Assembly (NCBI GenBank): GCA_016893485.2
Contig: JAFEKX020000001.1
Span: forward strand, 9,317,501 to 9,381,500
DNA length: 64,000 nt
Direction of reading: 5' to 3'
Source: Streptomyces sp. P3
GTDB taxonomy: Bacteria > Actinomycetota > Actinomycetes > Streptomycetales > Streptomycetaceae
Below are positions 30,396 to 38,239 of this stretch, one piece after another (position 1 is the first letter of the stretch; each line of letters opens with the position of its first letter). The translations under genes were made by a program, and so were the position numbers. Under the pieces are notes generated by a model. It saw nothing but the letters and a program-made list of their open reading frames with translations, was not told the DNA's origin and did no database searches.

Positions 30396-31425
30396 TCACA
30401 CCCCCGCTGGGACGCCGGCGTCACACGCGCCAGCACCAGGTTGACGATCAGGTTGAAGACGACGACCAGGACGATCGACACCACCAGGACCCCCTGCACG
30501 GCCGGTACGTCACCGGCCTGCGCGGAGTCGTTGGCGAACCGGCCGAAGCCCTGGAGCCCGAAGATCCACTCGGTGACGACGGAGGCACCGACGAGCGTCG
30601 GGAACTTCAGGCCGAGGGTGGCGAGTGCCGGGCCGAGTCCGTTGCGCAGCACATGGCCGAGGAAGATCCGCCGCGGACTGAGCCCCGTACGACCGCGCCC
30701 GTCACGTAGTTCTCGCGGTAGGCCGCGATGAGGCTCGTGCGGAGTTGCCGGGCGACGTCGGCGACGACGTCGAAGCTCAACGCCACGGCGGGCAGGGTGA
30801 TATGGGCCAGCCACGGCCCGACCCCCTGCGCCGCCGGGACGTAGCCGGCGGACGGGAACACATGCAGTCCCACCGCGAACACCGCGACCAGCACGATCCC
30901 GACGACGAAGGCCGGCATCACCGAGATCACCGTGACGAAGCCCGTGATCGCGCGGTCCACCCAGGTCGTACGGCGCAGCGCGGCGAGCGTCCCGAGGCCG
31001 AAGCCCGCGACCACGCCGATGATCAACGCGAAGAACGCCACCGACAGACTCACGCCCAGGCCGAGGCCGATGAGGGTGGAGATGTCGGCGCCGTTGGTCC
31101 AACTGGTGCCGAGCTGCCCGTGCAGCACCCCGCCCAGCCAGTCGGCGTACTGGACGAGGAAGGGCCGGTTGAGACCCCACTGGGCCTCGACTCTCGCTAC
31201 CGCCTCGGGAGTTGCTTCCTCGCCCAGCTGGATCCGCGCCGGGCTGAGCCCGCTCAGTGACCGCAGCGCGAACGTCACGAACGTCGCGACCAGGAACACG
31301 GGCACGAAGATCGCGATCGACCGGGCGAGGGTGACCAGGACGCGGCCCACGGTGTGCCGCGCCCCGGTCGTGGCGACCCGGTGACGGACGTCGGGTGGTG
31401 TGGCCGGTGCCTCCGTCGTCGTCAT
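30396..31425 (-). CDS. ABC transporter permease, DppB type
   Basis: Inner-membrane permease of about 343 residues. The ATG at 31425 starts MTTTEAPATPPDVRHRV. An N-terminal helix (IAIFVPVFLVATFVTFALR) is followed by the DppB signature WGLNRPFLVQYADWLGG. Further helices and the EAA-like loop AYRENYVTGA and FLGHVLRNGLGPALATLG follow. The frame moves near 30685. A second shift, in a run of five G, is needed to end at the TGA 30398-30396 (QRGV then stop). It lies 114 bases after the solute-binding protein gene. Confidence 0.88.
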
Positions 31426-31538
31426 GGCTTGCCCCCCTCTGTAGTGACCTGAAGTGAGCTGTTGTGAGCTGTTGGGATGTGCGATGGCGCCCGCTGTGGT
31501 CTGCAAGGGCCTTGTGTGGAACGTGAAGTGACGAAGCG

Positions 31539-33097
31539 TCAGTTCGCGCCGATGGTCACGCCGGTCCAGTCGATGTGGGCCGGGTTCTTGGGCAGGGCGG
31601 AGATGGACTTGCTCTTGGCGATGAGGTTGGGCGACGAGTACGTGAAGACCAGCGCCTTGCTCTGCAGGCCGGCCCGGGTCGCCGCCTGGAGGACCTTCGC
31701 GTAGTCGGGCGAGTCCAGCGGGGTCTGCCGCACCTTGGCGATGGCCGCCTCGAAGCCCGAAGGCTCGTACGGCGAGCTGAGGTTGAGCGGGCCGTTCGGG
31801 CCGAAGTGCGCGGTGAGGGTCTGCGCGGCGGAGTCACGCCCCGTCGTCCCGTAGAGGGAGAGCGTCAGGTCCTTGGCGAAGAACGGGGTCGCCCAGTTCT
31901 TGTCGACCTTGATGCTGACGGTGATGCCGACCTTCGCCAACTGCGCCTGGACGACCTCGGCTTGGGGATCCTCGGCCGGGATGACGAGGTCGAGCTTGAT
32001 CTGACCGGCCTTGTAACCGGCCTCGGAGAGCAGCTGCTTGGACTTCGCGGGGTCGTAGGCGTAGTCGTTCGCGGACTGCGGGTCGTAGGCCACATAGCCC
32101 TTGGGGAACGGCTGGTTGGTCACCGAGCCGTAGCCGAAGGTCAACTTGTCCACGAACTCCTGGCGGTTGATGGCGTAGCGGACCGCGTCGACGACCTTGG
32201 CGTTGTTGAACGGCGCCTTGTTCACGTTGAGGCTGATGTTGTTGGCGTTGAAGCCGGGCTGGACGAAGACGTCGAGTCCGGCCTTCTTGGCGGCCTCGGC
32301 CTGGCTGGGCGCGATGTCCGCGAAGTTGTAGACGCCGGTCTGGAGTCCGAGACGACCGTGGCCGCGTCGGGGGCCGAGGTCAGCTCGACGTTGTCGATGT
32401 GGATGTCCTTGGCGTCCCAGTAGTCCGGGTTCTTCTTCAGGAGGACCTTGGTGCCCGGCACGAGCTGCGTGACGGTGAACGGGCCCGCGCCGACCGGGTT
32501 CTGGTCCAGCTTCGTGGGCGACGCCGCCGCCTTCGGGCTGGCGATCTGGAGGACGCGCTCGCCCAGGAGTTGGGGATCTGGTAGTCGACCTGGCTGAGGT
32601 GGAGCACCGCGTCCAGTCCGTTGGCGTCCACCGACTTGATGGAGGTGAGGTCGCCGAACAGCGCGGAGTTCTTCTGCTTCTGGGCGCGCACGATGGCGGC
32701 CTTCACAGCGGACGCGTCCACCGGCGTGCCGTCGCTGAACTTGAGGCCGGGGCGCAGATGGAAGGTGATCTGATCGCCCTTGGCGTTGTACTCCCAGCTC
32801 TTGGCCAGGTCGGGCACGGCCTTGCCGGTCGCGTCCGTACGGGTCAACGAGGCGTAGACCAGGGCGAGTTCGCGGAACTGGGCGCCACTGCCGCTGACGA
32901 CTGGGTCCCAGTGGGTGGGGAAGTAGGAGGAGGCCCACTTCAGCGTGGCACCGCCGCCGGCCGTCGAGGCGTCGCCGCCGCAGGCGCCGAGCGCGGGGAC
33001 GAGCACGGTGGCGAGGGCGGTCCCCAGTGCGGCGGCGCGCAGTCGGCCGGGGCGGAAGGCCGCCCGACGGCTGCGGGGCGTGAGTCGTCCGGACATC
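31539..33097 (-). CDS. ABC transporter solute-binding lipoprotein (peptide/nickel family SBP_bac_5)
   Basis: Extracellular binding protein of about 519 residues. The ATG at 33097 (upstream AAAGAAACC) starts MSGRLTPRSRRAAF and a long signal peptide that ends in the lipobox LGACGG. The mature part has LKWASSYFPTHWDPV, DLAKSWEYNAKGDQITFHLR and PGLKFSDGTPVDASAV, all typical of family 5. The C-terminal half includes DAVRYAINRQEFVDKLTFG and LSEAGYKAGQIKLDLVIPA. Shifts lie near 32560 and 32350. The ligand is unknown; the operon's monooxygenases and its cysteine leader point to a sulfur-containing compound. It is the first full gene of the operon, 377 bases after the leader peptide stop. Confidence 0.9.
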
Positions 33098-33474
33098 TTG
33101 GTTTCTTTCTTCGAGGGCTTCCGGCCGTGCCGGGGCAGCGGAGGTGAGCGCGGGGCGGCGGAAGCGGGGTGAGGTGCAGCGGGAGGAGAGCGGGGTGCGG
33201 TGGAAGGAGGGTGAAGCCGGCTGACCCGAGGGCCGGACATCCCGCGGACCGGGCCGACGGGCATGCCGATGCGGCTTCGAGGCGCATGGAGGCATGCCGC
33301 GCCCAGGGCGGGAGGCGTCGGCGCAGCACGGAAGGCAACCGGGATACGGAGGCGGAGAATCGGCGGCGAAGCGCGAGGGGAACGGCGCGGGAGGACGGGC
33401 GCCGGTCGGCGAGGCGGTGGGGCGCCGGTGCCTACGGGAGCGCGGTCAGGCGCCTGTGGGCCGGGGGCGGCGGG
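33098..33474. promoter_or_regulatory. Untranslated stretch between leader peptide and transporter operon
   Basis: About 377 bases, very G-rich on the plus strand, with no gene that I can support. It lies between the leader peptide stop and the binding-protein start, so on the minus-strand transcript it would be the attenuator region. I could not single out one clear alternative stem-loop by eye. Confidence 0.35.
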
Positions 33475-33549
33475 TCAGCGACAGAGAGCGCTGCAGGTGC
33501 GCCGCAGGTCCACGTAGCGGCACACCACACCGGGGTGCGTCGTGAGCAT
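33475..33549 (-). CDS. Cysteine-rich leader peptide of the transporter operon
   Basis: A 24-codon reading frame, ATG 33549 to TGA 33475, containing CRYVDLRRTCSALCR with three cysteines in the last fifteen residues. It follows the actinobacterial sulfur-gene leader pattern and has the same length as the one before metY. Promoter boxes end seven bases before the ATG, so the message may be leaderless; an in-frame ATG nine bases upstream is an alternative. Three Cys codons so close to the end fit a ribosome-stalling sensor of cysteine supply controlling the downstream importer. Confidence 0.78.
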   Translation of the reverse strand: MLTTHPGVVCRYVDLRRTCSALCR

Positions 33550-33556
33550 GCTGCAC

Positions 33557-33604
33557 ATCCTGGGGCCAGCCGTCGGCGGCTGTCAATGGACACCAATTGG
33601 TGTC
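33557..33604 (-). promoter_or_regulatory. Promoter and palindromic operator of the transporter operon
   Basis: On the minus strand TTGACA (33586-33581), an 18-base spacer and CAGGAT (33562-33557) form a promoter whose start point would be about the leader ATG at 33549. Two bases upstream of the -35 box is a perfect 16-bp palindrome GACACCAATTGGTGTC (33589-33604). The block GGTGTCCATTG at its promoter-side edge also occurs in the Rrf2/cupin promoter region, suggesting one shared regulator. Confidence 0.65.
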
Positions 33605-33677
33605 TCATTCGGCGGGACGATCCCGAGGCGCGGGCCTCGATGGAAGCCGGGACGGTCTCTGACCGCTGATCAGAGGC

Positions 33678-34901
33678 CTAGCGGGGTGCGGCGGGTGACG
33701 AAGGGGCGGTCGCGGGGTGCACGGCGGCCTCGTCCGGATGGAGCCACAGGGGACCGTTCGCGGTGTCCATGCGGACGGCGCCGGGTGGGGGCCAGGGGTG
33801 GCGTCGGTGAGGTGGGCGCGTTCGGGGTCGGTGAGGTGCGGTAGCGGGTGAGGGCCGTTGCCGGGGGAGTGTCGTGGGCGCGAGCGCGGGCTGAGCCGGT
33901 GACGCGGGGTGCGGTGCTGCGGGTGCGGGTGGCAGTCCGCGAGTCAGCTCGGTGACGGCCGCGACGTACTCCTCGTACGGGCGCCAGCCGGGGACGACGC
34001 GGTGCTCGGCGGCGGTGCGCACGAGCAACGTCGGTAGCGCGTACCGGTGTTGACCGTCCGGGGTCTCCTTAGCGGCACCTGGATGGGGCGAGTCGCCACC
34101 GTGCACCGACAGCACCTCGGCCACGGGCTGACGCGCCTCGGCGTGGTCGGCGCGCACCCGCGCCAGCACCTCGGGCGACGCCGAGTCGGCCGCGAGCCGG
34201 TCCGCGTCGAGACCGGGTACGCCCGCCGCCGCGGCCAACGCCGACTCGGGGTGTCCGCCGGTTCCCCGAGCACGAACACGCTCTCCCGCAGCCGCCGTAG
34301 CACCCGGTCGGCGACTTCCGTGCCCTGCGCCTCGGCGGCCTTCGCGACCAGCGAGGCAGGCCAGGAGCTCGCGGCGACGCGGCTCAGCCGTAGCGCTCGC
34401 GGGGCGTGGGTGTGCGCGCTGATGTCCTCGACGTAGCGGGCGTACCAGGCGGTCTCGGCGGCGGGATCGGGGGCCGGGTCGTCGTCGTGGTCGAAGAGGA
34501 TGCAGTAGACGCGGCGCCAGCGGATGCGGTCGTCGCCGGCCAGTGCTGCGCGGAGGCGGCGGAAGACGGGTTCCGATCCCCAGGCCCAGGGGCAGAGGGG
34601 GTCGGTGTACTCGACGATCTCGAGGGTGGTGGGGCTGTCGGGGCGTCTCGGGTGCCGGGGTCGTCAAGGCTGTTGGGGGTGGCGAGGTCTTCGGTGGCTT
34701 CGGGGTGTCCGGTGACGTCGCGGGCCTTGCGGGCTTCGCGGGCCTCGTCGGCCTCGGGGCTTCGCGGGCCCGGGGGGGCTTCGAGGGCTTCGCGGGCCCT
34801 GCGGTCGCCATGATCCTCGCCACCCCGGAGACGTCGGCGCCGCCGGTGACTTCGGTGACTTCGGTGACTTCGGTGGCCGGTCGGCCGGTGTCCGGGGTCA
34901 T
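33678..34901 (-). CDS. DsbA-family thioredoxin-fold protein
   Basis: Thioredoxin-fold protein of the FrnE/DsbA type. The ATG at 34901 overlaps the Rrf2 stop by ATGA. The first 90 or so residues are low-complexity (TEVTEVTEV and Pro/Ala/Lys-rich), coded by 9-bp GGTGACTTC-type repeats near 34848-34880. The fold then starts with VEYTDPLCPWAWGSEP, where the motif is CPWA rather than CxxC, so only one active-site cysteine is visible. Later parts include FDHDDDPAPDPAAETAWYARYV and LPTLLVRTAAEHRV. Frame shifts occur near 34650 and 34250 and possibly 33780. It may act in thiol or mycothiol-linked redox chemistry. Confidence 0.7.
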   Translation of the reverse strand: MTPDTGRPATEVTEVTEVTGGADVSGVARIMATAGPAKPSKPPRAREAPRPTRPAKPARPATSPDTPKPPKTSPPPTALTTPAPETPRQPHHPRDRRVHRPPLPLGLGIGTRLPPPPRSTGRRRPHPLAPRLLHPLRPRRRPGPRSRRRDRLVRPLRRGHQRAHPRPASATAEPRRRELLACLAGREGRRGAGHGSRRPGATAAAGERVRARGTGGHPESALAAAAGVPGLDADRLAADSASPEVLARVRADHAEARQPVAEVLSVHGGDSPHPGAAKETPDGQHRYALPTLLVRTAAEHRVVPGWRPYEEYVAAVTELTRGLPPAPAAPHPASPAQPALAPTTLPRQRPSPATAPHRPRTRPPHRRHPWPPPGAVRMDTANGPLWLHPDEAAVHPATAPSSPAAPR

Positions 34902-35380
34902 GCGGCTCCCTGGCGGCTCAGGTGCTCACCCGGTGCGTCTTCGTGTTCGGCGGTGTTCTTGTCGCCGTTCGCGTCCGTCGCCGTGGCGGGCAGCAGCGTG
35001 GCCAGGGTCGTGCCGCCGAGGATGGCGGCGGCCTCGGCCTCGATCCGGCGCCACACTCCGGGCAGGTCGGAGGCGGGGCCGGGGTAGTCGAGTCCGGCCA
35101 GGGGCTCGCTGCGGAGGGTGATCAACTCGCCGTCCACGGCGCGGGCGACGTCCAGGAGCGTGATCTCGGCGGCGGGCCGGCCGAGCCAGTACCCGCCCTC
35201 ACAGCCACGCTGGCTGCGGACCAGACCGGCTCTGCGCAACTCGCCCACCACGGACTTCAGGAACCGGAACGGGATCTGCTGCGAGGAGGCGATCGCCTCG
35301 CACGTGAGCGGACGGGCAGGTTCGCAGGCGAGCTCCAAGAGGGCCCGCGTGGCGTAGTCCGCCTTCGCGGAAATATGCAT
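34898..35380 (-). CDS. Rrf2 family transcriptional regulator
   Basis: Winged-helix regulator of about 160 residues. I chose the ATG at 35380 because it begins the conserved MHISAKADYATRALLELA. The recognition part is IASSQQIPFRFLKSVVGEL and RRAGLVRSQRGCEGGYWLG, the latter typical of IscR/CymR/NsrR relatives. Only one cysteine is seen in that stretch, so a [2Fe-2S] cluster like that of IscR is unlikely. CymR-type members control cysteine metabolism, which fits the adjoining sulfur operon. It is coupled to the DsbA-like gene and divergent from the cupin gene. Confidence 0.88.
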   Translation of the reverse strand: MHISAKADYATRALLELACEPARPLTCEAIASSQQIPFRFLKSVVGELRRAGLVRSQRGCEGGYWLGRPAAEITLLDVARAVDGELITLRSEPLAGLDYPGPASDLPGVWRRIEAEAAAILGGTTLATLLPATATDANGDKNTAEHEDAPGEHLSRQGAA

Positions 35381-35491
35381 GCGCACATGATGCCCGACGC
35401 GGGCCCGGTCACGAGGACTTCCGGGGTTCCCCTCACGCGTTCCCCGCATCCGCCCCTCGTACATTGCGGGAACATTGCCGCAGGTGAAGGA

Positions 35492-35534
35492 CAATGGACA
35501 CCTCTTGACATCCTTTTCGGCACGGCTCTAGCGT
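35492..35534 (+). promoter_or_regulatory. Cupin promoter with block shared with the transporter promoter
   Basis: TTGACA (35505-35510), an 18-base spacer and TAGCGT (35529-35534) make a good promoter. It starts close to the cupin ATG at 35543, so that message is probably leaderless. Just upstream, CAATGGACACC (35492-35502) is the reverse complement of the GGTGTCCATTG found next to the -35 box of the transporter operon. This may be a binding site for the Rrf2 protein. Confidence 0.55.
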
Positions 35535-35542
35535 CGCCAACC

Positions 35543-36071
35543 ATGAGCGAGCCGCTGACAACCCCGGGCGAAGGTTTCCACCCCCATCTCCACGACGCCC
35601 CAGGCGAGTCGGCGGCCCCCTGCGCACCCGCCTGCACCACGTCCGCGCCGACGCCCTCGACGGCGACACCGCGCAGAGTGGTGGCATGCGCAGGTTCGCG
35701 GCGGTGTCCGGCAAGACCGTCGGTTCCGAGAAACTGTGGATGGGCCAGACGCACGTAGCCCCTTCCACGTCCTCCTCCGACCACCACCACGGCGAGTCCG
35801 AGACGGCCATCTACGTGGTGAGCGGGCACCCTGAGTTCGTCTTCCTCGACGACACGGGTGCCCAGCCGGAGGAGATCCGCCTGCGGACGTCCCCGGCGAC
35901 TACATCTTCGTGCCGCCCTTCGTGCCGCACCGCGAGGAGAACCCGGACCCGGCGGAAGAGGCCGTGGTGGTGATCGCGCGCAGCACGCAGGAGGCGATCG
36001 TGGTGAACCTTCCGGGGCTGTATGTGCTGGGGGCCGGGAGGCCTGAGGTGTCGACGGCTTCCTCGGGATGA
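35543..36071 (+). CDS. Cupin domain protein
   Basis: Single-domain cupin of about 175 residues, divergent from the Rrf2 gene. The ATG at 35543 starts MSEPLTTPGEGFHPHLHDAP. Cupin motif 1 is seen as SSSDHHHGESETAIYVVSG, with three possible metal-binding His and a Glu. Motif 2 is SPGDYIFVPPFVPHREENP. Shifts occur near 35630 and 35890. Cupins of this kind include cysteine dioxygenase-like and isomerase-like enzymes; I cannot pick one. Sharing a regulatory region with Rrf2 and the shared promoter block suggest it belongs to the sulfur regulon. Confidence 0.8.
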
Positions 36072-36575
36072 CGCCGAGGAAGCCTTCAACGCGGCGGCTT
36101 GCCGTCAGGAGTGCCGGCTGCGGTGAGCGGCTTCGGCGGGAGGGAGTCCGCCCTCGCGTGTCGATCCGTCCGGTTGGCCGGAGTGGTTTGCCCTTCGGCC
36201 CGTCGGCGAACACGTTCGCACCCTGAACGACCGGATGACCACCCTCTCCGTCGCGCAGTTCGTCCTGCACCACGACGAGACCATGCCCCTTGTCGGCTGG
36301 GCCTCGGACGGCGGTCGGAATCCACGTGGCGTCGAGATGCGCAGGTCGCGCCGGTACCTCGTTCGCGTTGAAACGCGCGCGTCTGGAAGGCTGAGGCACC
36401 GGATCGGGAACAGTCGGTCCGGTCGGCGCGGTTGCAACCGCTGAGGGACCGGTGCCGCATGGGCGGGGAACACGGAGATCACGAGGTCTTCCGCCCCACC
36501 AGGTCCGGACCCCACGACCGCGGTACGACCGCCGCGCACTTGATCACGACGTATGTCCCGCAGGAGGACTGTTTC
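36072..36575. other. Unassigned stretch between cupin and PIG-L genes
   Basis: About 500 bases with open frames on both strands. None matches a family I know. A minus-strand frame contains VVVQDELRDGEGGHPVVQG and looks slightly protein-like, but has no start context or motif I can support. The last 20 bases contain the ribosome site CAGGAGGA for the next gene. Confidence 0.3.
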
Positions 36576-37410
36576 ATGACTGACCGGTCGTTGACGCTGA
36601 TGGCAGTGCACGCGCCCACCCCGACGACGAGGCCACCGGAACCGGAGGAGTCCTCGCGCGGTATGCGGCGGAAGGCGTCCGCACGGTGCTCGTGACCTGT
36701 ACCGACGGCGCTTGTGGTGACGGACCAGGGGGTGTGAAGCCGGGTGATCCCGGCCACGATCCGGTGGCAGTCGCCGCGATGCGCCGTGAGGAACTCGAGG
36801 CGAGCTGCGAGGTCCTGAAGATCAGCGATCTGGAGATGCTCGACTACGGCGACTCCGGAATGATGGGCTGGCCGAGCAACGACGCCCCCGGCGCCTTCTG
36901 GCAGACCCCCGTGAAGGAGGGCGCGGCCCGGCTCGCGGACCTCATGCGGCACTACCAGCCCGATGTGGTCGTCACCTACGACGAGAACGGCTTTACGGCC
37001 ACCCCGACCACATCCAGGCCCACCGCATCACGATGGCGGCGCTGGAGATGGTCGAGCTGACGCCGAAGGTGTACTGGACGACGATGCCCCGCTCGACGAT
37101 GCAGCGGTTCGGCGAGCTCATGCGGGAGTTCCACCCGGAGATGCCGGAGCCGGACCCCGCCGAGCTCGCCGAGATGGCCAAGATCGGTCTCCCCGACGAC
37201 GAGATCACCACCTGGGTGGACGCCACCGCGTTCAGTGGCCAGAAGTTCGACTCGCTGGCCGCGCACGCCAGTCAGGGCGACAACATCTTCTTCCTCAAGA
37301 TGGGCAAGGAGAGGTTCGGCGAGTTCATGGGCGTGGAGACCTTCGTACGTGTCCGGGACACCACCGGCGCGGCCCTGCCCGAGAACGACCTCTTCGCCGG
37401 ACTGCGTTGA
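36576..37410 (+). CDS. PIG-L family deacetylase (LmbE/Mca-like)
   Basis: Zinc-dependent N-acetyl-sugar deacetylase or amidase of about 278 residues, in the family of MshB and mycothiol conjugate amidase. The ATG at 36576 follows CAGGAGGA. The metal motif HPDDEATGTGG is restored if one C is added near 36615. The second motif (GHPDHIQAHRITMAA) is restored by adding one T near 37000 (NGFYGHPDH). Other parts are REELEASCEVLKISDLEML and FSGQKFDSLAAHASQ. Both indels are in homopolymers. The neighbourhood of thiol and sulfur genes fits a mycothiol-linked role, but other N-acetyl substrates are possible. Confidence 0.88.
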
Positions 37411-37413
37411 TCC

Positions 37414-38029
37414 GTGCGGCAGTTGGCGCACCAGGTTGCCCGTATGACGTCCCTCGGCCATCCGACGCTCTCCGGGCTCGGGCGGAATCCCGGCGCTCCT
37501 GAGGATGTCCTGGTACGCCTCGCCGTCCACCCCGCCGACCGGCACGGTCTCCCGCCGCGCCGCGGGCGGTTGGCGGACGTGTGGTCGAGGCGCTGTTGAC
37601 GTAGGGCGGCGGCGACTCCGCCGTAGACCGTCGCAGGGACCGGATCTCCCCGGAGACGCGTCGCAGGATCGCCGGGCATCCGGACCCGGCGATCCGTGAC
37701 GCGCGCGGGGACTTCGTCCGTCAACTGGTGGACATCGAGACGCGGATCGGCATCGCTGGCCTGGAAGAGGCCTACGGCGAGCCGCGCTCGGTCCTCGCCG
37801 GAGCGCGGGATCCGAAGTTCCGTGCCGCGGTCGCGCGAGCCTGGTACGACCGGCCGGTCACGGTCCAGACCGCACTGATCGCCGATCCGGATCCGCGGGT
37901 CCGCGCAGCCGCCACCGTGCACGCGCTGAGGGTGTCCCGCCGGACTGGACGGACAGCTGCGTCGCCGACGCTTACTCGGCACTGCGACCCACTCGGATGT
38001 ACCGCATCCTGACCGACGCCGACGTGTGA
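37414..38029 (+). pseudogene. Leucine-rich-repeat-variant / HEAT-like protein, broken
   Basis: Pieces of a repeat protein appear in different frames: LGRNPGAPEDVLVRLAVHP, then PDPAIRDARGDFVRQLV, RDPKFRAAVARAWYDRP and IADPDPRVRAAATVHA. The repeated pattern (xDPxxRxAxA) is that of LRV or HEAT-like proteins common in Streptomyces. At least two shifts (near 37560 and 37940) break it. It is shorter than usual relatives, so it may be a true remnant rather than only a sequencing artefact. No function is suggested. Confidence 0.5.
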
Positions 38030-38239
38030 CGCCGGGTGCCGTGCACCCACCCGCTTCACCTGCCGTGGCCGTCGCACCACGCCCCAGCGGCACCTTCCGT
38101 GCGCGCCCGGGGCATGGGCTCATGGATTCCCACGTGAGAGGGGGTCTGCGCCTCGGGTTCGGGGGCAGACGGCGATCGATCGGGTGCGAAGGCCACCCGA
38201 CCCCTGACCGCCGCGAGGCGCCGAACCGTGGGAGCCCCG

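Noticed and set aside
34898..35380. Rrf2 protein as an iron-sulfur (IscR/NsrR-type) sensor
   Set aside because: Only one cysteine is visible in the region where cluster-binding members have three, so a cluster is unlikely.
36086..36460. Minus-strand frame containing CASRRHVDSDRR, like a sulfur leader peptide
   Set aside because: The frame is over 120 residues, the residues after the His-Val-Asp do not fit the pattern, no Cys follows near a stop, and no sulfur operon starts just downstream on that strand.
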